A stretch of 64,000 nt of DNA from Chionis minor (taxonomy: Eukaryota > Chordata > Aves > Charadriiformes > Chionididae), in NCBI GenBank assembly GCA_013398295.1, contig VZSF01007823.1, forward strand, positions 655,115 through 719,114. The letters run 5' to 3'. Shown in pieces: positions 1-50,534 of the stretch (position 1 is its first letter; the number at the start of each line of letters is the position of its first letter). The notes beneath the pieces were generated by a model. That model was not told the origin of the DNA. It saw nothing but the letters and a program-made list of their open reading frames with translations, and did no database searches. The translations under genes and the position numbers were made by a program.

Positions 1-37
1 TGTATTTTAATCTATCCCATTCTTCTTGTGACTCTAG

Positions 38-36960
<36,923 letters not shown>

Positions 36961-38665
36961 AAAGGAAAATGTTCCATAATAAAGACACATTTAAAGCACC
37001 TCTTCCTGTAAGAAGCTAAATTCTGAAATGTTGCTGACAGACAACCAGCCTTCCTTACATTTCAGCCATAAAAGTTCATAATATGCTAAAGTTCCTTTTC
37101 TGTTTAATGATTATAACCACTATAACTGCTATTTTTTTCCTGCAGGGAAGACTTTAAAAATAATAACCGATTTATCCTGAGTTTCTACTTTCTTCAGTAC
37201 AATTCCTAGCTATAAAAGCGGGCTATATTTGCACTATCATCGAATCCTGGTTTTCTCATTCTGTTAGTAAACTTGTCCAAAGGGAACTGTAGAAATTTTC
37301 CCTCCAACAGGAAGTGTATTTTCACTTTATTTATATTTTTAAGCAGAATGTTCTTATTTCCAAGCTAGTCACGAATAAGAGGGGACATGTCTACAATTCC
37401 TAAAAATAAATAAATAAATGAAGCTTGTGAGTCCAGTGACATACATATCAGGTTGCCAATGTTTATAGACAGTTGATATTTTTAAAGACCAAAAAGTGAA
37501 ATTGCCCAATACCAGAGTTTCAAGTGTCTTCTCAGTGTGCAGGTCATTCTCTAATCTTGTGCTATACTGAGTGCTTCTGCAATGTTGTTACGGAATTTCA
37601 AATTCTAAGGATTATCTGAAGATCATAGCACTTTTATTTTACATTCTGTTTGCAATTACAATGGGATAAATGAAAGAAAACTGGCCGACACTATCCAGGA
37701 GAAATGGAAAACAACAAACTAGGAATTCAGTAGAAGAAAGATCTCCTGTGTGTGAGTTGTATATGTTAATTTATATGCTGTTCTGCTCACTGTAAAATAA
37801 AAAATAACAAACATGATAATGCACTAAACAATGAAGCAAGCACTTGCACTGAAATCTTTAAAAATGCAGACATTTTGCAGGACAGAGGTAAGTTATTTAT
37901 AGCAGAACAATACTAGCTAGTTAACAACATTTACAGATATTAAATATGTACATAATCAGGTTTGATGTGTCGTGATTTGATACTTTTTAAACATTTTTTG
38001 CACATGAATTGGAAGACTGTTTATAGATTTTTACATTTGATAAAATTGTGTTTGTTCAGCTTAAAATCCCGGTGAAACATTTTTTAATAGCCCCATATTA
38101 GTAGAAATTTTACAGGCTACAAATAGTGATGATACGAGTAGAATATGTAGGTAATTAAGCCATTGTTTTTATTTTGAAATGTTAATATGTTAAATAGCAC
38201 ACTAATATTACAAAAGGTTTGTATATATGATTCACTATTTTCTCATTTTTCCAGACATTCTGCTTGTAATTTAATGTCAGCCTAACCAAACTGACTATAC
38301 TTACAAGATTTTTCAGTTATTAAATTGTTTGTGGGGTTTTTTTATAACTAGTGTATTTTGTCAGACAGAACATAAATTTCTCACCACACACAACAGGAAA
38401 TGCAGCTGTTTTTAATGCATTTGCAATTTCAAAACAAAAATATGAAGGATTTTTCTAGCATTTTTCAATTGACAGATTTCCACCTGTGACAATGGTGTTT
38501 GCACATTTGTATTTTTCTTTGTATATGAAGTACTTTTATATGTACTTTGTAAAATACTGATCCTGTTCTTAGGTTATATGAAAATATACATACCACTGCT
38601 TATTTTGTAACTAGTTAATTTTAACTCTTGTATGTTATGTGATATATGTATGCTAACCATCTTGT

Positions 38666-38671
38666 AATAAA
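38666..38671 (+). terminator. Polyadenylation signal AATAAA, candidate
   Basis: Canonical hexamer about 1.7 kb after the SBF2 stop. Plausible proximal or main 3' end. Confidence 0.4.
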
Positions 38672-39403
38672 TACACTTCTTAAGGAAAAGTAAAACCTTT
38701 CCTTTTACTGTAAAAGAGAAAAAAGCAAGACCCACATGTTGAAATATTTCCACGGGCACAAGACAAATCCTTATTTACTCTGTATTAAGAATAGTGGGTG
38801 TATTAAAAACTATGTGGTCTTTTGTATACTTGTAAATATTCTTACATAAAAGTTGCACTTGAGCATCCTTAACTCAAACACTTGCCAACGGTTACACTAA
38901 AAACTAAAGAAATCAGAATTTAAAGCAAAATTATCATTCTAACAAGTCTCAGTGTATAGCCTTTACTAAAAGGCTAAATACATATAATGTGCATACTAAG
39001 TCGTTGAATAATGATGTTAAATATTTTTTAAAAAATCCTATATGGTATTGCAACATAAATCAACTGCATACTTTCACCCTGAAACATATCTCACTCATTT
39101 ATATCACCATATGCAAAAATTATCTAGTTCATAAAAAATAGAAAAAATTACAAGGTCTTATTGAGAATGTGCATCTAAATTGAATTACTGAGCGTAGTGT
39201 GGGATAACAGAGTTAAAATGGAAAGGGAATGTGTGACGGAGGTAGGGGACCTGTGACAATTCTTGGATGCTGTGGTGCTTAGATGATAAGATTTGCATAT
39301 TGAGCTTGGCATGGATGCTAATGTTGCCTTAAATGTTGATCTTAATTTTTAGTGTCTGTATTGATGGAAAATGGACTTGAGCAACTTAACTTAAAAATAT
39401 CCA

Positions 39404-39409
39404 AATAAA
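39404..39409 (+). terminator. Polyadenylation signal AATAAA, candidate distal
   Basis: Canonical hexamer followed by the GU-rich stretch tttgtggtgttt at about +25 bases, the normal arrangement of a vertebrate cleavage site. Confidence 0.45.
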
Positions 39410-39430
39410 AGCTGAAATGAGATATATGAT

Positions 39431-42400
39431 ATTTGTGGTGTTTATATAAGGAACAAAGGAATGTACAAAGGAATGGTAGGCACAGGCTGTTGGTGTGAAG
39501 ACATAAAGTTTGCAGTGTCCCTGAGGGTCTCTTCTATTCAAAATGAAGATTCAAACAGAGGCTTAGAGAAAACGTGGAGAAGTTAGCATGGCATAAGCTA
39601 CAGGGTTTGTCCGGTGTATTCAAGTTGTGGCAGCAGAGCTAAAGAATTAGGAACAGAGAATTTGCTTGGGAAAAATTCTGTGTACAAAGGGATCCATCTT
39701 CATATTCTGTGAAAATTTTCCAGAAAAAGGAACCCATCTAGGAGTTGGGGATGAGGTAAATGTGCTCCCTTGAGTGTGTCGTATTGTTATTCCCATATTG
39801 TGTATCATAACATTCCTACTGTCAAAAAGAGATTATTACCACGGGCTTTACACAAGGGAAGAAGACTGCTTGCCCTTCTCTGTGTTGAGTAACAAAATGT
39901 CTGCATAATAGGTGACGGGATAAACTCAGTTTAAGTTTTGAAGCATTGTTACCAGTATATTATATTAGTAATTTCTCTTTCCTGTCTAATATACAATTAT
40001 TTTATATAAAAGTCCTTCCTTTTGATGGAACTTTAGAATTAGTTTACTCAATAATAAAATACTTTGCATGCCACATGTGTGGGTCACCGGTTATGTAATA
40101 ATACACAAACAGCTAAGAGACCCAGGAACAAATGTTCAAAATTTTGTATCACATCCCACACACTTTATTTGATATTTTGTGAATGCAGACATAACAAAAA
40201 TGTGGTGATCTTGTCCAAATACTGTCATTTTGCCTTTTCATCCTGTAATATTCTTGGAGTATGTCTAAGTGTGCACCACATTTCTCATTTTTCATATTTG
40301 TGATCATCCAAATATTTGGTCTGTTCATGATTATCCTGCGGTTACTTTGGGGAGTCAGAAAACCGAAATGAATCTACCAGTTCCCCCGTTATGCTAAAGT
40401 TCATGCCGAGTATCACTGTTGCACCTACTTTCTGGGGTTTTGTCTGTATTCAATCAATTTCTTCCCAAATTTTGGCTACTTTGAAAGCTAAGGGAAGTAT
40501 TAGCATCCACCATCTCATTTAGCAAATTTTCCTCTTTTGAGTTTTTCCACATACAACTTTTTCTTAACTGTCAAAAAAGGATGCTGCAAGTTCACTGTTC
40601 TTTCCTCTTTTTACTTACTAGTCCAGCTAGCCTCTCAAAGGAATGGATTACTAATACAAATACTGTTGATAAGAATTGTTTATGCGTTTCTGTTTGTGTA
40701 ATACAAATTCTCAAAAGATTAATTTTACCGTTTTTTATTTTTCTGCTGTAGACCTTTCCTTCTAAGTTGATATGACTTTTCACCTAAAGGATCTCTTCAA
40801 TTCTTTATCTTTAATTCACTACTCTTTAAGATTGTAAGAGCAAATCAATTAAGTTTAATCAGCTATGGCTGCCATCTTTATCCACAATCACACTCCAGTA
40901 ATTAAAACCCAGATATTAACTTCCCTTCTTAACCGCTGACTGTTACGGAAGTTTCTCCTTCATCACAGGACTGCCCATTGAGAGCAGAAGGGACTGAACA
41001 CTGATGTCACACCCGGTTTAGCAAGCAACTACGAAATAACCACAGCTTTTAATGAGTTGAGATTGTCATAATGCTCACCTGAGTCAGTCCTGAGAAGACA
41101 AAGCATCTTTCCTAAACTAAGATGTTTCATTTCATATGCAGACTCCATATGTTACTCCTAGAAAGTTCTCAAAATGCAATCTTGGAACAAAAGGTAAAAG
41201 CTGTGTTTTAAAGGCAGATTCTCCAATATCATCTATTTGTTTATACCTTGATCTCTGCGTAGACCCTACAAACCAGGAGATGTGCTAGTGGCAGCTGAAT
41301 TACAATTCCAGATTGCTAGTCATACCTAGGCAAAATACTGTCTTATCTTTTTCATGGTGGTATAATCTGATTGGTTCTCTACTTCTCTAAAATATTGCTT
41401 GTTGATGACATCCAATGGGAAATTTTGTCCAGCTTAAGATTGCACCATATAGTTCAATATTCTTCCTTGCTCTTCACATTTTGCTCACGTGGCAGAATTA
41501 GCACATTTAAGAATAGGAAATGTTGCTTGATTGTAGCAAGTTTACTGTTGCTGTTCTCCGTTGCCTACTCTTTGGTAAAGATGTTTTGTTTATGTGTCTT
41601 CTAGGAGATTCATAGAGAGCCTCTACTTTTATCTGTAAAATAGGCACTAATAGAAGATGGAAATAGTTAGGCTAAAAGGAACACAATATTATCCTGAAAG
41701 GGGTTATGAAGGTAACAGTTGTTTCAGGTATTGAATGGTGCTTCTTTCTGCCCCTAATACTCACCTAGAAGAACCTGAGGAATTGTCGTGGTTTATTTTA
41801 AGATTTATTTATTGATGGCTTATTTATCAATGTACATTGACAAAATACCAATGTAGACGTTGTTTAATGAATTTCTCTCACTGTTCAACTCAGTAAGGAT
41901 TCTTATATTATAAACCCACTCAGCCTGCCACCAAACAGGACCTCCAAAACTTGTAGTGTCCCTCTGTGTTAAAAGTCTCCATTAATTGTCCAGAATTTAT
42001 AGTAGGTACAACATCCCTGTTTAATGATGGACAGATGAGACTGCTTTCAATTTAATACCCAGGAAGAGTGTTCTGTGCCAATATTTTCTCAATATGGAAA
42101 AATAATCAGGTAGTTCAAGAAACGAGCATCACACAGACAAGCACTGAGGGCTTTGCCAGGTTACACTGGCTATTGGCCATCTTCATTAAGAGTGCCAGTG
42201 AGCTGAAAATTCTACTCACATCAAGACCTCCAGTAAGTTCAAAATGATAACTTCATAAAACTGTGTATAATTATGAATTAAGTTCAATATAGTAAGCTAT
42301 AGTACAGGTAAAGTCATTCTCATGTTTAAATAATTACATATCCAGGTTTTGTATATGTTGCATTGGTTTTGTGCCACGAGAATAATTAAGACTTTGAATG

Positions 42401-45400
42401 CAATAATTGAAGCAAATGCTTATCCTAACATTTTAAAATCAGAAATACTTACATTGTTTAGTATAAAGCATTCAGATCTTTGTAGTGTTTTCTGCAGGCA
42501 AATGATTTAGGATTGGAATTTCAAAAAATGCCATTGGAGAGTTGGTGACACAATTAACATTGAATTTTGATGAAGTTGGACAGCCTGTTTTTCTGAGATG
42601 CCTGTAAACTATTCTTCTTTATGATATCCTTTTTAAATTTTAAAGGAAATTTTATTTAAAACACCCAGCTTGCTTGTAGTGCCTCCTGACTTAGTGTCAG
42701 TAATTCATGTATATGCTTTAAAGTTAATTGAAATTAAGCTTTAAAATGTCTTCTGCTTTCCTTACTTGACTCAAAAAAAAAAAAAAGTCAAAATGTCAAA
42801 GTTAACTTGGCTTCTTTCACTTCAGGCTCCTGACTCAAAGGAAAGCTTGCAGTAAGTCTCCTCTTCTGGTATGAGTATGTAGCAATGCCTAAAAACCTGG
42901 AAAATAGCCCATTGAATGATAATGAACCAGGGCCAAGAATAAATTGAGGAGTTAGTTATGGTATGTAGAATCGTGTCATTGACCACTGTGTGTATTATGT
43001 ACATTAGCAGTGCCAGGACAGGCTATAGGTCTTATTACAATCTCAGAAAGTATCGTACTGTTGCTACAGCAGTCAGACATCTGGTTTTAACCTTAAAATA
43101 TCTCAGCTTTGTATCCTCTTCTTCCTGCAGAAAATAGTTTTCTGAGACTTTGTCTCTTTAGTGACACAAATTTCTGTAGAGAAAATAATTTTTAAGATAA
43201 ACTCATTTTTATCAATTATTATTTCAGTTGTTAAAACCACACAGCTGAACACACAGTGGCATGTGTGACAAGTTTCTCAGCCTAGGAATAAAAACCAAAC
43301 ATGTAGCTATTTCCTGTGATACAGAATGTTGTAGTTCAAAGAATACTGCTCACAGATTTCTGTGATGTGAGCAGATTTTCTGTTTTTGCTATCAAAACTA
43401 AATATTGCTGTCAATAAGGTCACGTGTACCATAGCAACTTGCTATGGAGTACCACAGTTTTTTTTAGCTGTTGTCAGAAAGGTCTCAGTTTAAAAACATT
43501 TCTCTCCTGTCCTAGGTCACTGCATGCATGTTGCCTTATGATATTCAAATATTTCCTGAAAACACAGTTCTGTGCAACTTTTCCACTTTTCCTATTCTCG
43601 GAACTGTTCACCATTTCACAATGAAACATTATGCATATTTAAACTTTTAAAATTATATAATACTTGAGATAAGGACAGCTTTCCTTATTTGATGATGGTA
43701 TCTCAAGACAACTTGATAGCTTTATTTGAAGAATTATTTGGTTTATGCAACCAAAACAGAGATCCTTCAGTTTGTCTTGGGGCTGCAGCCCATTGATTTC
43801 TATTAATTTTCATTATCAGTCTGAGTAAGTGTAGTGAGGCTTTCAGTGACTCTTGAAATTACAAGTGACTGTATTACTGCTCTCATTGGGGTATATTAGA
43901 AGTTAGGATTTTAGATTAACCTTTGTATCTATTTTCTTCTCACCAAGCCAAGACGAACAGAGATTATGAAGGCTACGAATGTCAAAAAGTAGAAAGGTGC
44001 AGGGGAAAAGCAAGCCTTGCCTGGTAGCTAGTGCCGGACAGCAATAAGTTGGTGTCAGTGTAAAGCAGAGATTGAGACAGCACAACCAAACAGCTTGGTC
44101 CATCTTCATCTATTGGACAGACGATCAAAGAACCGGAAAGGAAAAAGGCAGGTATCTGTGACAGAGTGGAGTGTAGAAAAGTTCATACTGCAAATGGGAA
44201 GAACTGCAGGTGCGCAGGCCATGGAACTGGATCCCACGCACCCTCATCTCCAGTAGCAAAGGAAGACTTCAGATCTCCTTTGCTTTCCTCTGAGCAGTTG
44301 CGTTACCTGTTCACCAAAATCCCCCTTTATACTTGTATCACTCCCTGTTTTGTGTTTTTGACCTTTACTTGTGTGATCATGTCTAAATTTAGATGAGAAA
44401 TTTTTGAGAAACAGAGATGATCAGTGTTAAATTGTTCCCTAGAGGTGCCTAGAATACTTGCAGGTGCTGTGATATAATTAAAGCCAAAGGGAGAGAGTTC
44501 TTGTTTTTCGAAGTGCTCTGAAAATAGTGGCTAATTCAAGTTGTACTCTTTTTATTTTTGAATTTTGGGGGTAGGGGAAGGGGGTTGGTGATTGAGCTTG
44601 GTCTGCCGTAAGGGATAAGGGGCCAGTTCGTAAAACTGGATCTGAGCCTGGATTTCAAACACTCTCAGCATTTGACATGTGATTATCGCTCTTTGGACTT
44701 AGATTTAACAGCACTGAGGAAAGAGGTTAATGTGAAGCCAACATCAAGTATGCTGAACTCTGGTCATTGAAAATACCATTGCTAATATTACTATAAGTGT
44801 ATTTCCAGTAGAACATCACAGCTTTGTTTATCAAACACAGACTTAGCCAAATTATTATCAGCTGCTGGAGATGGGTACAAAGGATGCACTGTCAAGTCTA
44901 ATTTCCAAATTTGGGCCATTCTTTCCATGATGTAACATACTTATCTGTTATATGGATATTCTCAAATATGGAATAATTAATAATACAGAATTTTATCCAC
45001 ATAGTAGAATATGGATGTCTCTGCTTGATGGTTGTTGCTTTAAACAAAACAATTTAGTTACAAATTTTATTACGCTTTCTTCAGTGTAGCTGAGCATGAA
45101 CTACTGTCAAGAGACAGCACAGAAGGCAAAATGGACCAGTAGGCTGACCAAAAATTGTTAATACAATGCTGTGTCCTATTACTAGAGTAATTATTGCTAT
45201 TATTATTTAGAGCTGTTACATAATTATTATTGTTATTTCCTGTAATGAGAGAATTCCTAGTGGTTTGAAACACCACCAGCACACCTAAAACAGTATCTCC
45301 TTTGATGTGTATACTGAATGTTTTTCAACCAGAAATCACACAGCAAACACGCCTGTTCCATTTAACGTGCATAGGGAGGAAGCAAAACGTAGAAGTGATA

Positions 45401-46460
45401 TGCCGGTAACAGTGGGCCGAAATATCACTCATCGGTGCTAATAAATACTTGAGGAAAGTAATGCTTCGTAGAACTATCACCTTTGTTCCTTGTAAAGGAA
45501 CTTGGTAGGTAACATAGGCACTTAATTTTTGGTAGACTGCTAATACACGGTTAAAACAAACCTGAGCTTTTGCTGCGTTAAGTAAAGCTGTTCCTTTTAA
45601 AGACACAAGCACAGTGACACTGCGCTAGACAATGTAAGAAGAAATAGTCCCAGAGCCCTTGAAAAAGATGACAGTATGCTGGAATTCTTGCAAAATCGGA
45701 AGTGATCATTATCAAACTCTGGTTTGCAAGGCTTAAAGAGAATGGGAGAGGAGACATAAGCCCATAGTCCTTTTTTGAGAGCAAACATGGATACAAAGGG
45801 AGATGTGTACTTGGGAAACAAACCCTCATATTGCCCAGCATCTGAATTATTCACTGCTGGATTAAAAAAATAAAAGCTAATAAGGTAAAAAATACTTTTT
45901 TTCTTGAATTGGGAGTGTTATCCTGAATTTCTCTATCAAATACAAAATCCACTACTTTATGAGAGGGCATGTACAAGTACAACACATGCGTAATAAGAAA
46001 TTATAAAGTAGATCCTAAAACTGCTAGCCCTTGCATTGTTACACAAGACAGCATTAGAAGAGGAGCAGAGGGAGAGCTGAGTGAGTTGATCTACAGCTGG
46101 CACGACAGCAGCCGGGGAAATGGGGAAAACAGGAAATTATTTTTTTTACATACAACACTTGAGAACAGCTGCCATGTTGCTTGGTACTGCATAGGCCAGC
46201 AGAGAGCTTAGAAGAATGAAAGACTAAAAATCTCCAGCCCAGGCTGGACAGAAATGGCAGGCTGCATTTTTATTTAGGGTTGATGTGTTTGAATTACCTT
46301 GCAGGAGGATGGCAGCCTTTCTTCGGAAGGAAAAGACTGAGGACAAACTCGGAGGTGGAAAAACGGGTGTGCTTTGCATTAATTTTACCATTTTAGTAGA
46401 TGTTATTTAAATTAATACTTGGTTACTCTGAAAGGGCAAACAGGATTGTCATGAGGCCAA
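39431..46460. other. Intergenic, nothing recognised
   Basis: 7 kb of AT-rich DNA read on both strands. It has short ATT-rich microsatellite text at ~45180-45240 and short open frames without homology. No CR1, RNA gene or splice-supported exon identified. Confidence 0.7.
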
Positions 46461-46469
46461 CAGGTTTTT

Positions 46470-47620
46470 AAAGCCCTTGCCAGAAACATGCTGGATGGCT
46501 GAAATGACAGCTTGTGCACCAGAGGAGTTGCCCTGGGGTGGTGGCCCAGAACAACTGAAAATGGGCAATGTAATAATGAATGCTTGGCAATGGCTAATCA
46601 GCGTGAAAGTGTTTGCAGCTGCAAATGGCTGTGGCCAGCTGAGGGCAAGGGCTGGCTGCTCCATGCCTGGCAGCTGTGGGGGTAGGGGTGCTGCTAGTCT
46701 GCACAAAGATAGGTGTAAACATAAATCCGTAAAAAAGGACAGGCCTTAAACTGAAGAGAAACGTGTCTAATGCAGCCTGAAACACACTCCTCATGCCAGG
46801 TGGGGTTTACTCCTACTTGTCCTGGGTGTCCTCTCCGAAAAGCGAGGGGTCCTGGCCCCAGGTGTGCCCCCTGCACCTGTGCCTGGGGCTGGGCAGGTGT
46901 CCTGGTGTAGGACACCTCCTCAGGCTGTGCTGGGCGGAGGAGGAGCGGCAGCCATGGCCCTGCCAGTGACTCCACCTTCGTTCCTGCCTGCCTGCGCGCG
47001 CAGATAAAAGGTGATGGACTTCAGTGAGAGCAGCCCTCAGTACCTGCAGAAAAGGTGAGGCAGAGCTTGGTTGCCAGGTGAACCCCTTTTTACTGGAGGT
47101 GGGGGGGAAGAAGGAACTGGTCCCCAGGATCTGCTCAGCTGTGTGTGCGGCTGAAAACCTGTCTGGGGACTGTGACCCTTGAGGCATGGTCCAGTGACGG
47201 AGCAGCCACGTGGCAATGGAGGGTGTTCGGAGCTGCTGAGTGGGAAGCAGCACGGGCCTGTATCGGCCAGGAGCTGAGGTGGGTCAGGGGAGGGTTCCCG
47301 CTTGCTGTGTTCCCTGGGGGCTGCACCTTGCCTGAGAAGCGAGCAGACGCCGCCATGTTGTCCCAGCGCGTGGGGTGTAACCCAGTGCTCTAAACGTGCT
47401 TTTGCCCAAGGAGGTTCCAAAAGGTAAGCGGAGGGGCAGGCCGAGTTTGGAGGGCGGTGTTGGAAGTTTTGATATGATGGTGTAATTCCAAGAATTATTG
47501 TCCTCTAGAAGCTGCTAAAACATGAAGGGCTTTTGCACAGTAATAGTTCAGCATGGAGCAGTCTTTTAATGTGATACATGAGGAATATGGCGGTGTTGTG
47601 CTTGAGGGTATGTTCTGTGC
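46470..47620 (+). promoter_or_regulatory. GC/CpG-enriched island, candidate promoter or first exon
   Basis: GC content rises sharply against AT-rich flanks, and CpGs cluster at 46940-47450 (for example gcgcgcgc near 46994, and gcgagcagacgccgcc at about 47338). It contains an E-box CACGTG (47207-47212), a YY1-type GCCGCCATGTT (47349-47359), an opposed AATATGGCGGT (47584-47594), a TATA-like gataaaag (47003-47010) and + strand donor consensus sites aaag/gtgagg (47055) and aag/gtaagc (47424). Long open frames here (up to 146 codons on the minus strand) are expected from GC-rich DNA and show no family. The CpG density is only moderate, so this could also be a GC-rich element without promoter activity. 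Confidence 0.4.
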
Positions 47621-50350
47621 TGGATGGTTTGCTTGCAGCCTGTGTTGGGAAGATATTCAGAGATGCCTTTTGTGTTAAAGGACCTACTACCTGAAACGAA
47701 GGAATTCCCTGGTGATTTTTTGTGTGTGTGTGTGTGTTCCATTTAGCGTGTCACCTCCATCTTGCTTCATAGGGAGCTGTGAGGTATGTGGTGTGAGACT
47801 CAAATGCTGTGATCCAGGTGATGAACTCAGCTCTGAGAAAGGAAGTTTCTACTTACTATTCAAATAGTTATTCTTAGACCAGCTGCAAGACTGAGTGGTT
47901 AGTGTTTAAGATGAGTTGCACCGCTCTCTCACAGTATTTATAATCCAGAGTTGTTAAAGAAGTGTGTGAATACTTGATACTCATCCTGCTTGAGCTGATC
48001 TCTATCAACTTTGAGGTAAATTCAAAGGTGTTTTCCATTCCGTTAAGTGTTAACACCTACAGCTTTGCAAAATCCTCACAAAGAGTGCTAATACGCTATA
48101 GAAATAGAAGCAAGGCAAAAGGTGTCTGCAGCTGTTGTTTACCACATTATTGCACATTTTGGTTCCATATGTGCCTCTGTGGAAAAGATGTGCTTCAGAA
48201 TAAGCAAATAAAAATTACACAAATTGCAGAAAATAAGTACAGCTAACCCACCTTCGGCATCTAATTTCTACATTACAGCAGAGCTTTTCTGTATCCAATC
48301 CCAACTCCCCAAAGGATTTAGTGTAGATCAGAAATACCTCTGAGCCTAATCATGTCAGTGGAATTCTTCCACAGAAAAATAAAATACCAAATCTGCACAT
48401 ATGCTGAACGTGTCGAAGTTGTGTAGAGCAAAAGAAGGTCTGGACATCGTGTTAATGTGATGGGGAGAATATTTTGATGTTGTAATTTGCTTAAAAAGCA
48501 TGTGTAAGTAATTGCTGCATGAGGCGCTGACTATTCACAGATGCAATCATTTCCATCTCCCAACCACAGATTCCTAATTCATTTTGCATTGCAGTGTGTT
48601 ATAAAGCACTGATAGGTACTCAGCTTTTTCCTGTTGTTAACCACGTCTTGGGTTTTATCTGAAAAATTTTCATGCTTCTGTCATCTTAGAAAAGATTTAT
48701 TTATGTTTTTAAAATTCTGTTACCATTATGAACAACAAGAAATCTTTTGTGCTCAGAGGGATAAGATGTTCCTCTCTACTCTGATCATGGGAGTAGTATA
48801 ATTGCATGCTTTGCATTTTGTGCATTACATATGTCATTGACATGTGTATGACATGCCAGTTGGGGCAGAATCTTTTTACATGTTGTTGCCCATCCAGCAG
48901 CTCATACTAGAAACCATAATATGACTTAGTATGTGGTTAACTGAAGAAATTCCCTATAGGTTGCAGGTGAATGCTATGGGTGAATTCCATATAGGTGTCT
49001 GGTTTGGGAGACACGAAGTAGGATGAAACCTACTGTTAGCCCTCTTTCTCCATGCAATAGGATGAGTACATCATCTTAAACCACTTTTTAAAGATCGTTC
49101 AGATACTTTATTTTAATGGTTGTAGCAGTAACTTCAGATAAGTATACCATCTTCAACGAGATGGATCTTTCTTTGCCTTACCACGCTACTCTTGGATGTA
49201 GCTGACTCTCAGAAGGGATCAATTGCTCTGCTCTTAAGAGATATTGTAGCAGCCAACCAGCGCATTTCTCTGTGATTACATTAATATAAACAGCATATAT
49301 TGGGTATTACAGTACTTAGTTTGACTTGTAACTAACTTCCTGAGTAGTATTGTCAACAATAAAAATATTTGGAGTTCTTCATTTTCTTGGCACGTTGTTT
49401 GACAGGTCTGTTTCTTTGCTGTCATAGGTAGGAAAAGCCAGGAAAACATGCAGCTGAACAGCTGTCATATATGTGGGACCAGACAAGGGGCTATTTTTAG
49501 TGTGGTTTTTTTAACTTATGTTCCTGAATTTTTTATTTTTGGGGAGAGGAATGCTGTGAAATTATGACCTGTTTAACTATTTGGCAAAGCTCCCCCCGAG
49601 TTCAGCAAAGCAGAGATTTCATCCATCATGAACATTATCATATCTGTTAAATTGAGTTTGAGCTTTGGTCACATGGAAACCAATACTTGCCATTATTATT
49701 AAAGTTGCTTTCTTATTTACAGTGGACATTGGAGCCATGTTTCTGTCCTCTCTGGGTTTGCCATTATAATTTCCAAAATACCGTGTTCTGGAAAAGGAAC
49801 AAAAATAATACATGTTAATAGCCATGGGATGAAGGGAAACCAGCTGAGTATGAAAGTAACACCATAAATTGCTTTTAATTTTGTGGATTTATGATTTCAC
49901 AAAAAACTATGAGATGGTGTTTGTTACAAGTAGTAATCAAGATGAATATATGATGCAGGAATTATTTTCTTGCAGAGTCAACTAGTTTGATTGTAGCTCT
50001 TCACTAATGCAGCAACTATAGAAACTAGTTTGTTCTTCATATGCAGCACGTTCTGGTTAGCTGCAAAATACGTACAAAGCTTTTATCTCAAAGCATTCAG
50101 TAGTCTGAGTGCACAGCCTGACCCCGAGATTTTGCTCAGGTGGGTTATGTTTACTGTGTTAAATGGGACTCTGTACTTCAATCCTTACTGAAAGAGACAT
50201 AGCTCAAAATATACTCGTGGAGGGTCATAATTTATAATACAGCCTACAGAATTTTTCACGGTTATCTCTGTAACTATTTTTAAGTAAAATATATTCCTAG
50301 ATGTCAGGTCAATACTTGATGGTATGAGGTATATAAAATTCATTACTCGT
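47621..50350. other. Intergenic, nothing recognised
   Basis: Contains a short (TG)8 run at 47721-47737. Otherwise unique-looking AT-rich DNA. Confidence 0.7.
47721..47737 (+). repeat. (TG)n microsatellite, short
   Basis: Eight TG units after a T-run. Confidence 0.9.
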
Positions 50351-50534
50351 ATAATGAGCAATTGCCCTGGCTCAGCAGAAGCCTTGACTCGGGCCCAGCT
50401 GCCGAGGGAGGATGCAGGTCTGTAGGCCTGGGGCCATGGGGATGCACGGCGCCCATTGCTGAGGCTGGGCCGTGTCCTTGCCTGACAGAGGTGGGTGCTG
50501 GTGGTCTGTGTCACCCAGTAAAGGTGCAGCGGGT

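Larger units (their letters stand above)
36961..39430 (+). other. SBF2: SBF2 3' UTR (end uncertain)
   Basis: AT-rich sequence after the stop with several AATAAA hexamers: 37405-37410, 37796-37801, 38666-38671 and 39404-39409. A hexamer only ~15 bases after the stop is unlikely to be used. The hexamer at 38666 lacks an obvious GU-rich element, while 39404 is followed within 30 bases by tttgtggtgttt. I therefore set the outer limit at about 39.43 kb; alternative ends are likely. Confidence 0.55.

Noticed and set aside
36976..36981. AATAAA just after the SBF2 stop as the polyadenylation site
   Set aside because: Too close to the stop codon for a normal vertebrate 3' UTR, and better placed signals follow downstream.
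46813..47253. 146-codon minus-strand open frame
   Set aside because: Long frames on both strands are expected in this GC-rich island; no domain, composition rich in Ser/Pro/His/Arg, and overlapping frames of similar length on the other strand.
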